Positions 1 to 6,320 of a DNA stretch of 6,991 nucleotides are shown one piece after another (the stretch's first letter is position 1; each line of letters starts with the position of its first letter). Source of the DNA: an uncultured Clostridia bacterium (GTDB taxonomy: Bacteria > Bacillota > Clostridia > Oscillospirales > Ruminococcaceae); the NCBI GenBank assembly GCA_947165805.1, contig CAMVBT010000132.1, forward strand, positions 1-6,991. The letters run 5' to 3'. The notes under the pieces were generated by a model. It was not told where the DNA came from and searched no databases. It was given only the letters and a program-made list of their open reading frames with translations. Both the position numbers and the translations under genes were made by a program.

Positions 1-67
1 GAGGCAATATCGGGGGCGGCGGCTCGCCGCTTATATCACATTAAGCAGAAAAAAACAACGGGAGCAG
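1..67. repeat. Direct repeat copy 1 (67 bp, possibly cut by the window edge)
   Basis: This copy matches 94-161 at every base except one missing A in a homopolymer (seven A here, eight in the other copy). The period is 93 bp, so 26 bp of AT-rich sequence (68-93) separates the copies. Each copy contains a perfect GC hairpin, GCGGCG-gct-CGCCGC (16-30 here), followed on the + strand by an AT stretch, the A-tract and ACAACGGGAGCAG. The first matching base is base 1 of the window, so the repeat may extend leftward and further copies may exist there. No coding sense is apparent. The family is not recognised. Confidence 0.9.
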
Positions 68-93
68 AAAGTAAAAATATAAATATACTATTC

Positions 94-161
94 GAGGCAA
101 TATCGGGGGCGGCGGCTCGCCGCTTATATCACATTAAGCAGAAAAAAAACAACGGGAGCAG
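94..161. repeat. Direct repeat copy 2 (68 bp)
   Basis: Second copy of the element at 1-67, with one extra A in the homopolymer (142-149). The GC hairpin is at 109-123. Sequence after the copy (TATATTATTTC) resembles the end of the inter-copy spacer (TATACTATTC), so the true unit may include that AT motif and the right-hand unit may have lost about 16 bp. Near-identity in non-coding DNA suggests a recent duplication or homogenisation. Confidence 0.9.
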
Positions 162-170
162 TATATTATT

Positions 171-190
171 TCCGCCAAAAATCAGGCGGA
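171..190. other. Hairpin TCCGCC / GGCGGA
   Basis: A perfect 6-bp stem (171-176 with 185-190) encloses an 8-nt A-rich loop on the + strand. Neither strand has a T-run directly after it, so it is not a canonical terminator by itself. On the - strand it follows directly after the terminator at 192-221, and its CCGCC arm can alternatively pair with the GGCGG arm of that terminator. Confidence 0.6.
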
Positions 191-191
191 T

Positions 192-221
192 AAAAAAATC
201 AGCCGCCACATCAGGACAGCT
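192..221 (-). terminator. Intrinsic terminator, leftward
   Basis: Read on the - strand, AGCTGTC pairs with GGCGGCT (7 bp including two G-U pairs) around a 7-nt loop at 201-221, followed after GA by seven T residues (192-198). It is the only hairpin plus T-run downstream of the leftward operon that ends at 414. It could end both that operon mRNA, leaving a roughly 200-nt 3' UTR, and the short transcript proposed from the promoter at 277-305. The G-U pairs favour folding of the - strand RNA over the + strand RNA. Confidence 0.6.
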
Positions 222-270
222 AAAGTAAATCATTGATATAAAAACTAATTCATTGAGAGTTCCGCTTTAC
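192..270 (-). ncRNA. Candidate small RNA, about 80 nt
   Basis: This is an inference from signals, not homology. A strong - strand promoter (277-305) predicts a start near 270, and the terminator at 192-221 would end the RNA near 192. The interval has no Shine-Dalgarno-led reading frame: the first ATG gives only two codons, and the second (231-233) opens a 34-codon frame with no ribosome site that reads through the terminator. The RNA body contains two copies of TCAATGA-n-TTA, 20 nt apart (around 229-236 and 249-256). It could also be read as a 3' UTR-derived RNA of the upstream operon. No Rfam family is recognised. Confidence 0.35.
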
Positions 271-281
271 GAGTGTATAAT
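253..281 (+). promoter_or_regulatory. Sigma-A-type promoter, rightward
   Basis: The -35 hexamer TTGAGA (253-258) is separated by exactly 17 nt from a perfect -10 TATAAT (276-281), predicting a start near 288. No + strand gene follows. The transcript would run antisense into the 3' end of the leftward operon (stop codon at 414). The -10 overlaps the -10 of the opposing promoter at 277-305. Confidence 0.5.
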
Positions 282-305
282 AGCATACAGAACTGCTTTC
301 GTCAA
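277..305 (-). promoter_or_regulatory. Sigma-A-type promoter, leftward, extended -10
   Basis: On the - strand, TTGACG (300-305) is followed after 17 nt by TATTAT (277-282), preceded by TGC (283-285), which makes an extended -10. The predicted start is near 270. It lies in the 3' flank of the operon, and downstream within the window there is only the proposed small RNA, its terminator and the direct repeats. It could alternatively serve a gene beyond the left edge if the terminator at 192-221 is read through. Confidence 0.55.
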
Positions 306-377
306 TAGTATTTTCGTAAAGTAAACCGTTTTCACGGAATTTTTGTTGCTTTGACCAACTTTTAAACACTGTTTGCC

Positions 378-412
378 GCCGCGGGTTCGTTAATTTCACA
401 ACGAAAACCGGC
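378..412 (-). other. Interrupted hairpin just after the operon stop codon
   Basis: GCC (378-380), GGTT (384-387) and CGTT (388-391) pair with GGC (410-412), AACC (406-409) and AACG (400-403), with small bulges, giving about 11 bp around an 8-nt loop. It begins one base past the stop codon of the MBL gene (414-416). No T-run follows on the - strand, so a role in 3' end protection or pausing is as likely as termination. Only the pairing is seen; the function is inferred. Confidence 0.4.
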
Positions 413-413
413 A

Positions 414-1313
414 TTATCCCGCAGTCCTGACCGTGAGCGTCACGCCGTCCGTCGTGAAAAATACCGTTCCGTTCCTGTCTGTGCGGTATATGACCGCTCC
501 GCATTTCCGATAAAGATCGACAACATTTTCATGCGGGTGGCCGTGCTCGTTGCCTTCGCCCGCAGAAAAGACGGCGTATGACGGCGAGACCGTCTGTATG
601 AAGCGTTTTAGCGCCGATGAGCCGCTGCCGTGATGAGGTACCTTTATCACGTCCGCTCCGATATCCGCGCCCGAGGCAAGTATGTCCTTCTCGGCTTCGC
701 TCTCTATGTCGCCCGTCAGCAGAAAGCGGACGCTCCCGTACACAAAGCGCATAACTATCGAATAATTGTTCATATCTTCATAGTCGCCGACCGGCGCTAT
801 TATCTCAAGACGGCAGTCTTTGCCGAGTTCCACAAAAGTGCCGGGTCTCGCGAAGGAAACGGGGACTCCGCGCTTTTCAAGAGCCTCCGTGAGCCTGCCG
901 TACTGCGGCAGCGACGGGGTAAGCCCGCCAGTTTCCGGCATCATGAAGCCGCCGACCGCGAAGCTCTCCGCTATCCGGTACATACTCCCCATGTGGTCGG
1001 AATGCGGGTGCGTCATTATCAGCAGGTCAAGCCGCTCCGCACCGCGCGCGGACAGGAACTGCGAGACCTTACCGTATGCGTCTTCCCCGCCGCTGTCTAT
1101 CAGTATGTTCTTCCCGCACGCCGATATCAGCGTGCAGTCGCCCTGCCCCACGTCTATGAAACAGACCTCCGCCGTGCCGCAGGGCAGTTCCGGCGATCTA
1201 TAATGCCGATAAAGAAAGACAGCCGCGGAGATCAGCGCAGCAGCGCCTACCGCGGCAATTACATACCATAGTCTGTTTTTCTTACCGGTCTTTGTGCCGT
1301 TTCTTTCAGACAT
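414..1313 (-). CDS. Membrane-anchored ComEC-type MBL-fold hydrolase
   Basis: This 299-residue protein has a basic N-terminus, one hydrophobic segment at about 15-35 (signal anchor, so the domain should face outside) and a metallo-beta-lactamase fold of the ComEC/Rec2 C-terminal type. Visible motifs are FIDVGQGDC (52-60), LIDSGG (71-76), the metal-binding THPHSDH (101-107), LLTGDIE (198-204), VPHHGS (225-230), HGHPHE (257-262) and YRTDRNGT (276-283). In ComEC this domain is tied to DNA uptake and is thought to degrade the non-transported strand; here the Competence membrane channel domain is absent, so it is a stand-alone enzyme, possibly a nuclease or phosphodiesterase. All expected metal ligands appear present. 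AAGGAT (1321-1326) lies 7 nt before the ATG, and one base separates it from the ftsK stop, so it is co-transcribed as the last operon gene. The substrate is unknown. Confidence 0.93.
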   Translation of the reverse strand: MSERNGTKTGKKNRLWYVIAAVGAAALISAAVFLYRHYRSPELPCGTAEVCFIDVGQGDCTLISACGKNILIDSGGEDAYGKVSQFLSARGAERLDLLIMTHPHSDHMGSMYRIAESFAVGGFMMPETGGLTPSLPQYGRLTEALEKRGVPVSFARPGTFVELGKDCRLEIIAPVGDYEDMNNYSIVMRFVYGSVRFLLTGDIESEAEKDILASGADIGADVIKVPHHGSGSSALKRFIQTVSPSYAVFSAGEGNEHGHPHENVVDLYRKCGAVIYRTDRNGTVFFTTDGVTLTVRTAG

Positions 1314-1314
1314 T

Positions 1315-4248
1315 TCAGTTATCCTTGTTCATCTTGCGTTCGTACCATTCCTGCTTGGTCATTATGACCTGACGCGGCTTGCTGCCCTCGAAGGCGCCAA
1401 CGACACCCAGCTTCTCCATTGTGTCGATGAGGCGCGCTGCTCTGCCGTAGCCGAGTTTTAAGCGGCGCTGGAGATACGATGTGCTTGCCTGTCCTGCCTC
1501 GATGACCGCCTCGATAGCCTCGTCGAGCTTGTCGTCCTCGAGCGCGCCGTCCGCGTCGTCACCGTCGTCACGCGATTTGCCGCCCTTTTCCGCTTTCTGC
1601 GCGGCGAGCTCCGCCTGACGCTCGATCTCTTCGATGACGCTCTGGTCGTAGTCGAGCACGAAGGAATTCTTGATGAACTCCACTACCCTCTCGACTTCCT
1701 GATCGGATACCCAGCAGCCCTGAACTCTCATGGGCTTCGGCATCCCGACAGGCGCGTAGAGCATATCTCCGCGTCCGAGCAGCTTCTCCGCGCCCGCGCC
1801 GTCTATGATCGTGCGGCTGTCCACCTGTGAGGCGACTTTCAGCGCGATACGGCTCGGGATATTCGCCTTGATGACACCCGTAACAACGTTGACGGACGGT
1901 CTCTGCGTCGCGATGACAAGGTGCATTCCCGCAGCACGCGCCATCTGCGCGAGTCGGCATATACTGTCCTCGACTTCGCCCGGCGACGCCATCATCAGGT
2001 CGGCGAGCTCGTCTATGAATATCACTATCTGCGGCATAGGCTCAAGGTCGTCGCGGGTCTTCGCGAGCTTGTTGTAGCCTCCGAGATCGCGGACATTGTT
2101 GTCCGAGAACAGCTTGTAGCGGTTCAGCATCTCCGTCACTGCCCACGCGAGAGCTCCCGACGCCTTCTTCGGGTCGGTCACCACGGGTATCAGCAGGTGC
2201 GGTATGCCGTTGTAGATCATGAATTCGACCGCCTTCGGGTCGATCATCAGCAGTCTTACTTCCTCGGGCGTCGAACGGAACAGGATACTCATTATTATCG
2301 AGTTCACGCAGACCGACTTACCCGAACCGGTAGTGCCGGCGATAAGTATATGCGGCATCTTCGCTATGTCCGCGATCACGACTTCGCCCGAGATGCTCTT
2401 TCCGAGCACCGCGCCGAGCTTGCTCTTCGTTTCGCGGAAATCCTTGGTATCGACCATTTCACGGAACGGTACGCTCTCGACAGTCCTGTTCGGCACCTCG
2501 ATGCCGACCGCAGCCTTGTTCGGTATCGGCGCTTCTATGCGCACTCCCGCCGTGGCGAGGTTCAGCGCTATGTCGTCCACAAGTCCCGTTATCTTCGATA
2601 TCTTGACGCCCGGTGCGGGCTGTAATTCGTAACGCGTTACCGACGGTCCTCTTGCGGCCTCGAGGAACTTTGTCTCGACTCCGAAGCTTTTCAGAGTGCT
2701 CACCAGCTTTTCGGCGTTGCTCTGTATCTCGGCGTTTATGTCCTCGTCCGAGCGCTCGTGTACCACGTCATTGAGCAGATCGAGCGTCGGGAGAGTGTAA
2801 TGATCGCCCTCGACGGCATAGAGCTTCGCGCGCTCCTGTTCGGCGGCCTGTGCGAGAGCCGCGGCGTTTTCCGCGTCTATGCGCTCCTGCTCCCTGCGCT
2901 CCTCCGTAAAGTCCTTTATCGCTTCGACTATGTCGCCGTTCTTCTCCGGCACGGCGGGCGGCGCCTCAGGCGGCGGAGGTACGTCCTCCCACGGCGGGGG
3001 CAGCTCGGTCTCCCGCTCCGCGGTCATCTGCTCTTCCGGAGCCTGCTCCTCCGCTCCGGTCTCCGGCACGGCAGGCGGCTCGGGAGCCCTGTTCGCGGGG
3101 TCTATCAGGCTGTCGTGCTTTACCACGGGGTTAAGATGCTTTTCCGGTGTATCCGTGTCGCTCTCGTCGGCATACTTCGGCGCGTCGGGGCTGTAAGGTT
3201 CAGGCTTTGTTTCCTCGGTCGGGAACGCGGGCTGAAGATTTATACGGCTCTTTTCGCCGTCGTACTTTATGTTCAGATAATCCTTGAGATCCTTCCGGAA
3301 CTCCTCGCTGTCCTTTTTCTGCTCCTCTACCGGATCCTTCTTCATCTTCTCGATCTCGGCGGCTTCGCGCTTGTCCTTTTCGGTGACCGTCTGCTGTGCG
3401 CCGGTCGTTACGCCCGCTATCGAGTCGAATCTGCTGCGGCGGCGCTCCTCGGGCGTCATTGCGGCCTCGCGCTTCGCAGCCTGCTGCTGGCGGCGCTGTT
3501 CGCGCTGTTCTTCGCGCCGTTCCTCGCGCCTCTGACGCTTCTCCTCCTCCATACGCTCAAGCTCCGGGCGTATGAGCTCGCGCTCCTCGGCAGCCTTTTC
3601 GTGATGCTCCTTTATCCTGTGGGCGGGAGTTGTCAGCGCGCGGAACAGATCGGGCAGGGACTTGTCCGCTATGAGCATGAACGCCACGAACACTATAAGT
3701 ATCAGTATTATTATCGCGCCCACCTGTCCGAACAAAAGCAGCGGGAACCCGAATATCAGACCCGCAGTTCCGCCGCCTTTCAGCAGCTTGCCGGACTCAT
3801 ACGCGTATTTTATCGTGTCGCCTGCGTTGGCTCCGGAGCCTGCCTCCGGGTCGCCTATCGAGCCTACGAATATCACCTGCGCGGCAGCGCTGATGAACAG
3901 CAGCAGGAGCAGGAGCTGCACAAGGCGCTTCGCTACCGTGGCCTTTGTCATGTCCGCGGAGATGAGAGCCGCTATGTATATGACCGCGGGGCCGACAAGA
4001 AACGCCGTTATCCCGAATACGCCGAACATGAAGGCGTGGAGCGAATCCCATGCCGAGGGCTCCTCCGCCGCCGCGTTGCCTATCACGGACAGCGCGAAAA
4101 GAAGCAGACCCACAGCGAACATCACAATGGATATCGTGTGCCTGCGCTTCGTTTCCGCCCTCAGCAGCTCCTCTTTTCTTTTGTCAGAGACTCCGCCGCT
4201 TTTTGCTGTCTTCTTCTGCGGCTGCTTGCCCTTGACGCTTTCCGACAT
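1315..4248 (-). CDS. ftsK: DNA translocase FtsK/SpoIIIE
   Basis: The 977-residue protein is a hexameric ATP-driven pump that moves chromosomal DNA through the division or sporulation septum. Order of parts: cytoplasmic basic tail (1-37); membrane segments at about 38-60, 71-97, 108-130 and 161-194 (the last long enough for two passes); a long linker (about 195-485), rich in Glu, Arg and Gln up to 320 and Pro-rich at 385-435; then the motor. The motor shows the alpha-domain block [14 protein letters not shown] (534-547), Walker A GTTGSGKS (638-645), Walker [11 protein letters not shown] (741-750) and the conserved [12 protein letters not shown] (775-786). A gamma winged-helix DNA-reading domain follows (about 905-965, with [20 protein letters not shown]). 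The linker makes it longer than Bacillus SpoIIIE (about 790 residues). GGAAGG (4256-4261) is 7 nt before the ATG. Neighbours tepA and ylzJ match the spoIIIE locus of Bacillus, favouring the SpoIIIE role, but division versus sporulation cannot be separated by sequence. Confidence 0.98.
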   Translation of the reverse strand: MSESVKGKQPQKKTAKSGGVSDKRKEELLRAETKRRHTISIVMFAVGLLLFALSVIGNAAAEEPSAWDSLHAFMFGVFGITAFLVGPAVIYIAALISADMTKATVAKRLVQLLLLLLFISAAAQVIFVGSIGDPEAGSGANAGDTIKYAYESGKLLKGGGTAGLIFGFPLLLFGQVGAIIILILIVFVAFMLIADKSLPDLFRALTTPAHRIKEHHEKAAEERELIRPELERMEEEKRQRREERREEQREQRRQQQAAKREAAMTPEERRRSRFDSIAGVTTGAQQTVTEKDKREAAEIEKMKKDPVEEQKKDSEEFRKDLKDYLNIKYDGEKSRINLQPAFPTEETKPEPYSPDAPKYADESDTDTPEKHLNPVVKHDSLIDPANRAPEPPAVPETGAEEQAPEEQMTAERETELPPPWEDVPPPPEAPPAVPEKNGDIVEAIKDFTEERREQERIDAENAAALAQAAEQERAKLYAVEGDHYTLPTLDLLNDVVHERSDEDINAEIQSNAEKLVSTLKSFGVETKFLEAARGPSVTRYELQPAPGVKISKITGLVDDIALNLATAGVRIEAPIPNKAAVGIEVPNRTVESVPFREMVDTKDFRETKSKLGAVLGKSISGEVVIADIAKMPHILIAGTTGSGKSVCVNSIIMSILFRSTPEEVRLLMIDPKAVEFMIYNGIPHLLIPVVTDPKKASGALAWAVTEMLNRYKLFSDNNVRDLGGYNKLAKTRDDLEPMPQIVIFIDELADLMMASPGEVEDSICRLAQMARAAGMHLVIATQRPSVNVVTGVIKANIPSRIALKVASQVDSRTIIDGAGAEKLLGRGDMLYAPVGMPKPMRVQGCWVSDQEVERVVEFIKNSFVLDYDQSVIEEIERQAELAAQKAEKGGKSRDDGDDADGALEDDKLDEAIEAVIEAGQASTSYLQRRLKLGYGRAARLIDTMEKLGVVGAFEGSKPRQVIMTKQEWYERKMNKDN

Positions 4249-4277
4249 TTTTCAACCTTCCCTTTGTATGTAACTTC

Positions 4278-5144
4278 TTATATCGCTATATGTATGTGGT
4301 TCCCGGTGACTGTTTCATATATCCCGATGCCTATGCACACTATTCCGAGAATGAGCGTGTAGATGCCGAATATCTTGAATTTGTCCTTCTTTATTATGAG
4401 CTCGACGAGCTTTATTGCGCATATTCCCACCACAGCGGAAACGACAGCTCCGATGACCAGCGGGAGGACTTCGAGACTTGTGCCTTCCTCCATTACGTCC
4501 TTGAACTCGAGCACCGCGCTGCCGAGTATGGCAGGTATGCCGAGAATGAACGAGAACGCCGCCGCCGTATCACGCGTGAGGCCGCAGAACAGTCCCGCGG
4601 ATATCGTGCTTCCCGAGCGCGAAACTCCCGGGAACAGCGCCACGCACTGGAACAGTCCCACCGCGACCGCGTCCTTCACCTTCATGTCCTTGCCGGTCTT
4701 ATAGCCCTTGACGCACGCGTCCGAGAGAATGAGCACTATCGACGTGAATATGAACGCGCAGCCCTCGAAGATTATGTCGCCGTCGCCCTGCACGGACGTG
4801 AAGAAGTCCTTTATCAGCACGAACGGAACAAGTATCAGCGTCGCTATTATCACCATGAACATCATTCTGCGGTCGTCGTTCATTCTGCTCCAGCTGAACT
4901 GACCCTTGCAGATGTCGCGTATCGTAAGGAAGAACTCCTTTATCATGCCCCAGATGCGTCCCCAGAACGCCACGCATATCGCCGCCAGCGTGCCGAGATG
5001 CAGGACTACCGATATCAGCAGGTTTTCCTCGCCGACATTCATAAAATGCTGCGCCACGGACAGATGCCCGGAGCTCGATACGGGCAGGAACTCGGTGAAG
5101 CCCTGTATCACCGCCTGTATGATTATGCTTATTATGTCTCTCAT
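4278..5144 (-). CDS. uppP: Undecaprenyl-diphosphatase UppP (BacA)
   Basis: This integral membrane phosphatase converts undecaprenyl diphosphate to undecaprenyl phosphate, recycling the carrier lipid for peptidoglycan and other wall polymers; overproduction of the family gives bacitracin resistance. At 288 residues it is near the usual 260-280. The first signature, QGFTEFLPVSSSGHL, lies at 14-28 with Glu18 and His27. The second, PGVSRSGST, lies at 172-180 with Arg176. These correspond to the known catalytic motifs. Several hydrophobic spans follow (about 43-63, 94-112, 125-141, 158-171, 182-212, 225-250, 258-276). AAGGAG (5155-5160) lies 10 nt before the ATG. It sits between ylzJ and ftsK, an insertion relative to the Bacillus order, which ties a wall-precursor step to the septal DNA pump in one transcript. 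Confidence 0.97.
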   Translation of the reverse strand: MRDIISIIIQAVIQGFTEFLPVSSSGHLSVAQHFMNVGEENLLISVVLHLGTLAAICVAFWGRIWGMIKEFFLTIRDICKGQFSWSRMNDDRRMMFMVIIATLILVPFVLIKDFFTSVQGDGDIIFEGCAFIFTSIVLILSDACVKGYKTGKDMKVKDAVAVGLFQCVALFPGVSRSGSTISAGLFCGLTRDTAAAFSFILGIPAILGSAVLEFKDVMEEGTSLEVLPLVIGAVVSAVVGICAIKLVELIIKKDKFKIFGIYTLILGIVCIGIGIYETVTGNHIHIAI

Positions 5145-5187
5145 TATGTACTTTCTCCTTCTGTTCCTTACACTTGCGGTTTATGTA

Positions 5188-5210
5188 CGGAAAACGCTCA
5201 GCATTTTCCG
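5188..5210 (-). other. mRNA hairpin spanning the ylzJ stop codon
   Basis: On the - strand CGGAAAATGC pairs with GCGTTTTCCG, a 10-bp stem whose 3-nt loop is exactly the TGA stop codon of ylzJ (5198-5200). The one non-Watson-Crick position is T-G (G-U in RNA) on the transcribed strand but C-A on the other, so the structure favours the operon mRNA. No T-run follows, so termination is unlikely; it may affect stability, processing or relative expression of ylzJ and uppP (inference). Confidence 0.55.
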
Positions 5211-5395
5211 AAGACCGTATCCGGTCTGTATTTATCGTTCAGATACATTCGCGGGTCCGTGGAGATGAGCCGCCTTACCCTGCCGTTGACGACCTCGACA
5301 GTGCCGCCCGGCACACGCCTGTACTCCGAACTTGCCGGAAGTTCGTCCCTGTTACAGAATATGTCGCTGGGGCTCACGATAGAATGGAGGATCAT
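5198..5395 (-). CDS. ylzJ: YlzJ-like small protein
   Basis: This 65-residue protein resembles B. subtilis YlzJ (about 70 residues) in length, in its MIL start, and in the C-terminal pattern [19 protein letters not shown] (41-59). Its position directly after tepA is the same as in Bacillus. The molecular function is unknown in the literature I can recall; no membrane segment or signal peptide is seen, so it is probably cytosolic. Its ATG overlaps the tepA stop (ATGA, 5392-5395), suggesting translational coupling; the purine-rich AAAAGGGGGAAG inside the tepA 3' end can serve as ribosome site. The gene ends inside a hairpin (5188-5210). The assignment rests on synteny and the short conserved block. 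Confidence 0.85.
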   Translation of the reverse strand: MILHSIVSPSDIFCNRDELPASSEYRRVPGGTVEVVNGRVRRLISTDPRMYLNDKYRPDTVFGKC

Positions 5396-6096
5396 TTTTC
5401 TTCCCCCTTTTCCGCGTTTCGCTCATCTATAAGCCCGTACAGGCACTTTATCGCGTCCGACAGCCCTCCGAGACAGTCTATCAGCCCCGAGGAGACAGCC
5501 GTTTCGCCGTCCACCACCGAGCCCACGTCCATTACCAGCTCGTCCTTCTTCATCATCAGCTCGCGGAACTTATCCGCGGAGATGCGGCTGTTGCGGGTGA
5601 CGAAGCTCGTTATCCTGTCCTGCATACGGTCAAAGTACGATAGCGTCTGCGGTATCCCGAGAACAAGGCCGTTCATTCTGACCGGGTGTATCGTCATTGT
5701 CGCCGTGGGTACGATGAAGCTGCGTTTCGCGCAGACCGCGAGCGGCACTCCTATCGAATGTCCCCCGCCCACGACTATCGAGACCGTGGGTGTCTCCATG
5801 CCGGCTATCAGCTCCGCTATCGCGAGCCCCGCCTCGACATCGCCGCCCACCGTGTTCAGGATTATCAGCAGGCCTTCAATCGTCCTGTCCTGCTCTATCG
5901 CCACGAGAGCCGGGATTATATGCTCGTACTTCGTGGTCTTGTTCTGCGGAGGCAGTATATAGTGCCCCTCTATCTCGCCTATTATCGTCAGGCAGTGGAT
6001 AAGATGCTCGGCGTTCTGTGCCGCCACGAAGCCCGACTCGGGTTCCTCCGTGATATCGTCCCCGCGCTTTTCGTCGTTCTCACGTTCGTTTTCCAT
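5392..6096 (-). CDS. tepA: ClpP-like serine peptidase TepA
   Basis: This 234-residue protein belongs to the ClpP/crotonase-fold TepA group. After an acidic, probably disordered start (1-25) come [14 protein letters not shown] (32-45), [20 protein letters not shown] (76-95), the nucleophile motif GGGHSIG (110-116, Ser114) and TMTIHPVR (133-140, His137). The acid is probably Asp190, with Asp196 the alternative, because the spacing differs slightly from classical Clp[16 protein letters not shown] (197-211) matches the ClpP end of domain. In B. subtilis TepA has been reported to enhance secretion, and the same gene (ymfB) was linked to degradation of small acid-soluble spore proteins during outgrowth. 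No signal peptide is visible, so it acts in the cytosol, probably as a ClpP-like ring without an obvious ATPase partner here. AGGAAG (6101-6106) precedes the ATG. It is the first gene of the leftward operon. Confidence 0.95.
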   Translation of the reverse strand: MENERENDEKRGDDITEEPESGFVAAQNAEHLIHCLTIIGEIEGHYILPPQNKTTKYEHIIPALVAIEQDRTIEGLLIILNTVGGDVEAGLAIAELIAGMETPTVSIVVGGGHSIGVPLAVCAKRSFIVPTATMTIHPVRMNGLVLGIPQTLSYFDRMQDRITSFVTRNSRISADKFRELMMKKDELVMDVGSVVDGETAVSSGLIDCLGGLSDAIKCLYGLIDERNAEKGEEK

Positions 6097-6168
6097 ATTT
6101 CTTCCTTTCGGCAGACTGTTTTTTCCGACAAGTCTATTATCCGGAGAAGAAACACAAATATACAGTTT

Positions 6169-6197
6169 ATTATATCACAAAACTGTAAGGATTGCAA
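6169..6197 (-). promoter_or_regulatory. Promoter of the tepA-ylzJ-uppP-ftsK-MBL operon
   Basis: On the - strand, TTGCAA (6192-6197) and a perfect -10 TATAAT (6169-6174) are spaced by 17 nt, with TGA (6175-6177) giving an extended -10. The predicted start is near 6162, leaving a 5' UTR of about 65 nt. That leader contains a weak bulged stem, AGACT/AGTCT (6113-6117 with 6131-6135), just before the ribosome site. No sporulation-type promoter is evident, which suggests vegetative expression. Confidence 0.7.
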
Positions 6198-6236
6198 CAT
6201 TTTTTGTAAATTCAGTAAAAAATTTTCGGATAATCA

Positions 6237-6265
6237 TTGATTTTACGGAGGTTTTATGGTATAAT
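6237..6265 (+). promoter_or_regulatory. Promoter of metA
   Basis: TTGATT (6237-6242) and a perfect TATAAT (6260-6265) are spaced by 17 nt, and TGG (6257-6259) gives an extended -10. The predicted start is near 6272, so the leader before the ATG is only about 49 nt. That is too short for a SAM riboswitch or T-box, so any methionine control would have to act at the promoter. The AT-rich stretch around the -10 (6260-6282) has imperfect dyad symmetry, TATAA to TTATA, that could hold an operator (weak). Confidence 0.75.
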
Positions 6266-6320
6266 ATCATTTAATATTTATACGAAACAACGGAACAGAA
6301 GAAAAACAGGAGATGTCTTA

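Noticed and set aside
1..161. Direct repeats as a CRISPR array
   Set aside because: Repeats of 67-68 bp with one 26-bp AT-rich spacer are outside CRISPR dimensions, and no cas gene is present.
129..233. A 34-codon hydrophobic frame on the - strand through the terminator into repeat copy 2, considered as a type I toxin
   Set aside because: No Shine-Dalgarno site, the frame crosses the terminator T-run, and the hydrophobic residues mostly come from T homopolymers.
250..504. An 84-codon - strand frame overlapping the end of the MBL gene
   Set aside because: Its first part is an out-of-frame shadow of the MBL gene and its tail crosses the promoter region at 277-305; no ribosome site or motif supports it.
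4254..4263. KOPS-like GGGAAGG on the - strand before ftsK as a translocase-orienting site
   Set aside because: It is one base short of the motif and is better explained as the ftsK ribosome binding site.
2758..4362. A 534-codon open frame on the + strand opposite ftsK
   Set aside because: It lies fully across a certain ftsK gene, its product is a mix of Arg, Leu, Tyr and His expected from reading GC-biased codons backwards, and it has no recognisable motif or ribosome site.
4290..5432. A 380-codon + strand frame opposite uppP and ylzJ
   Set aside because: Antisense shadow of conserved genes, very rich in Arg, Tyr, His and Glu, with no family resemblance.
6266..6320. SAM riboswitch or T-box leader for metA
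   Set aside because: The predicted leader is about 49 nt with no conserved stems or terminator.
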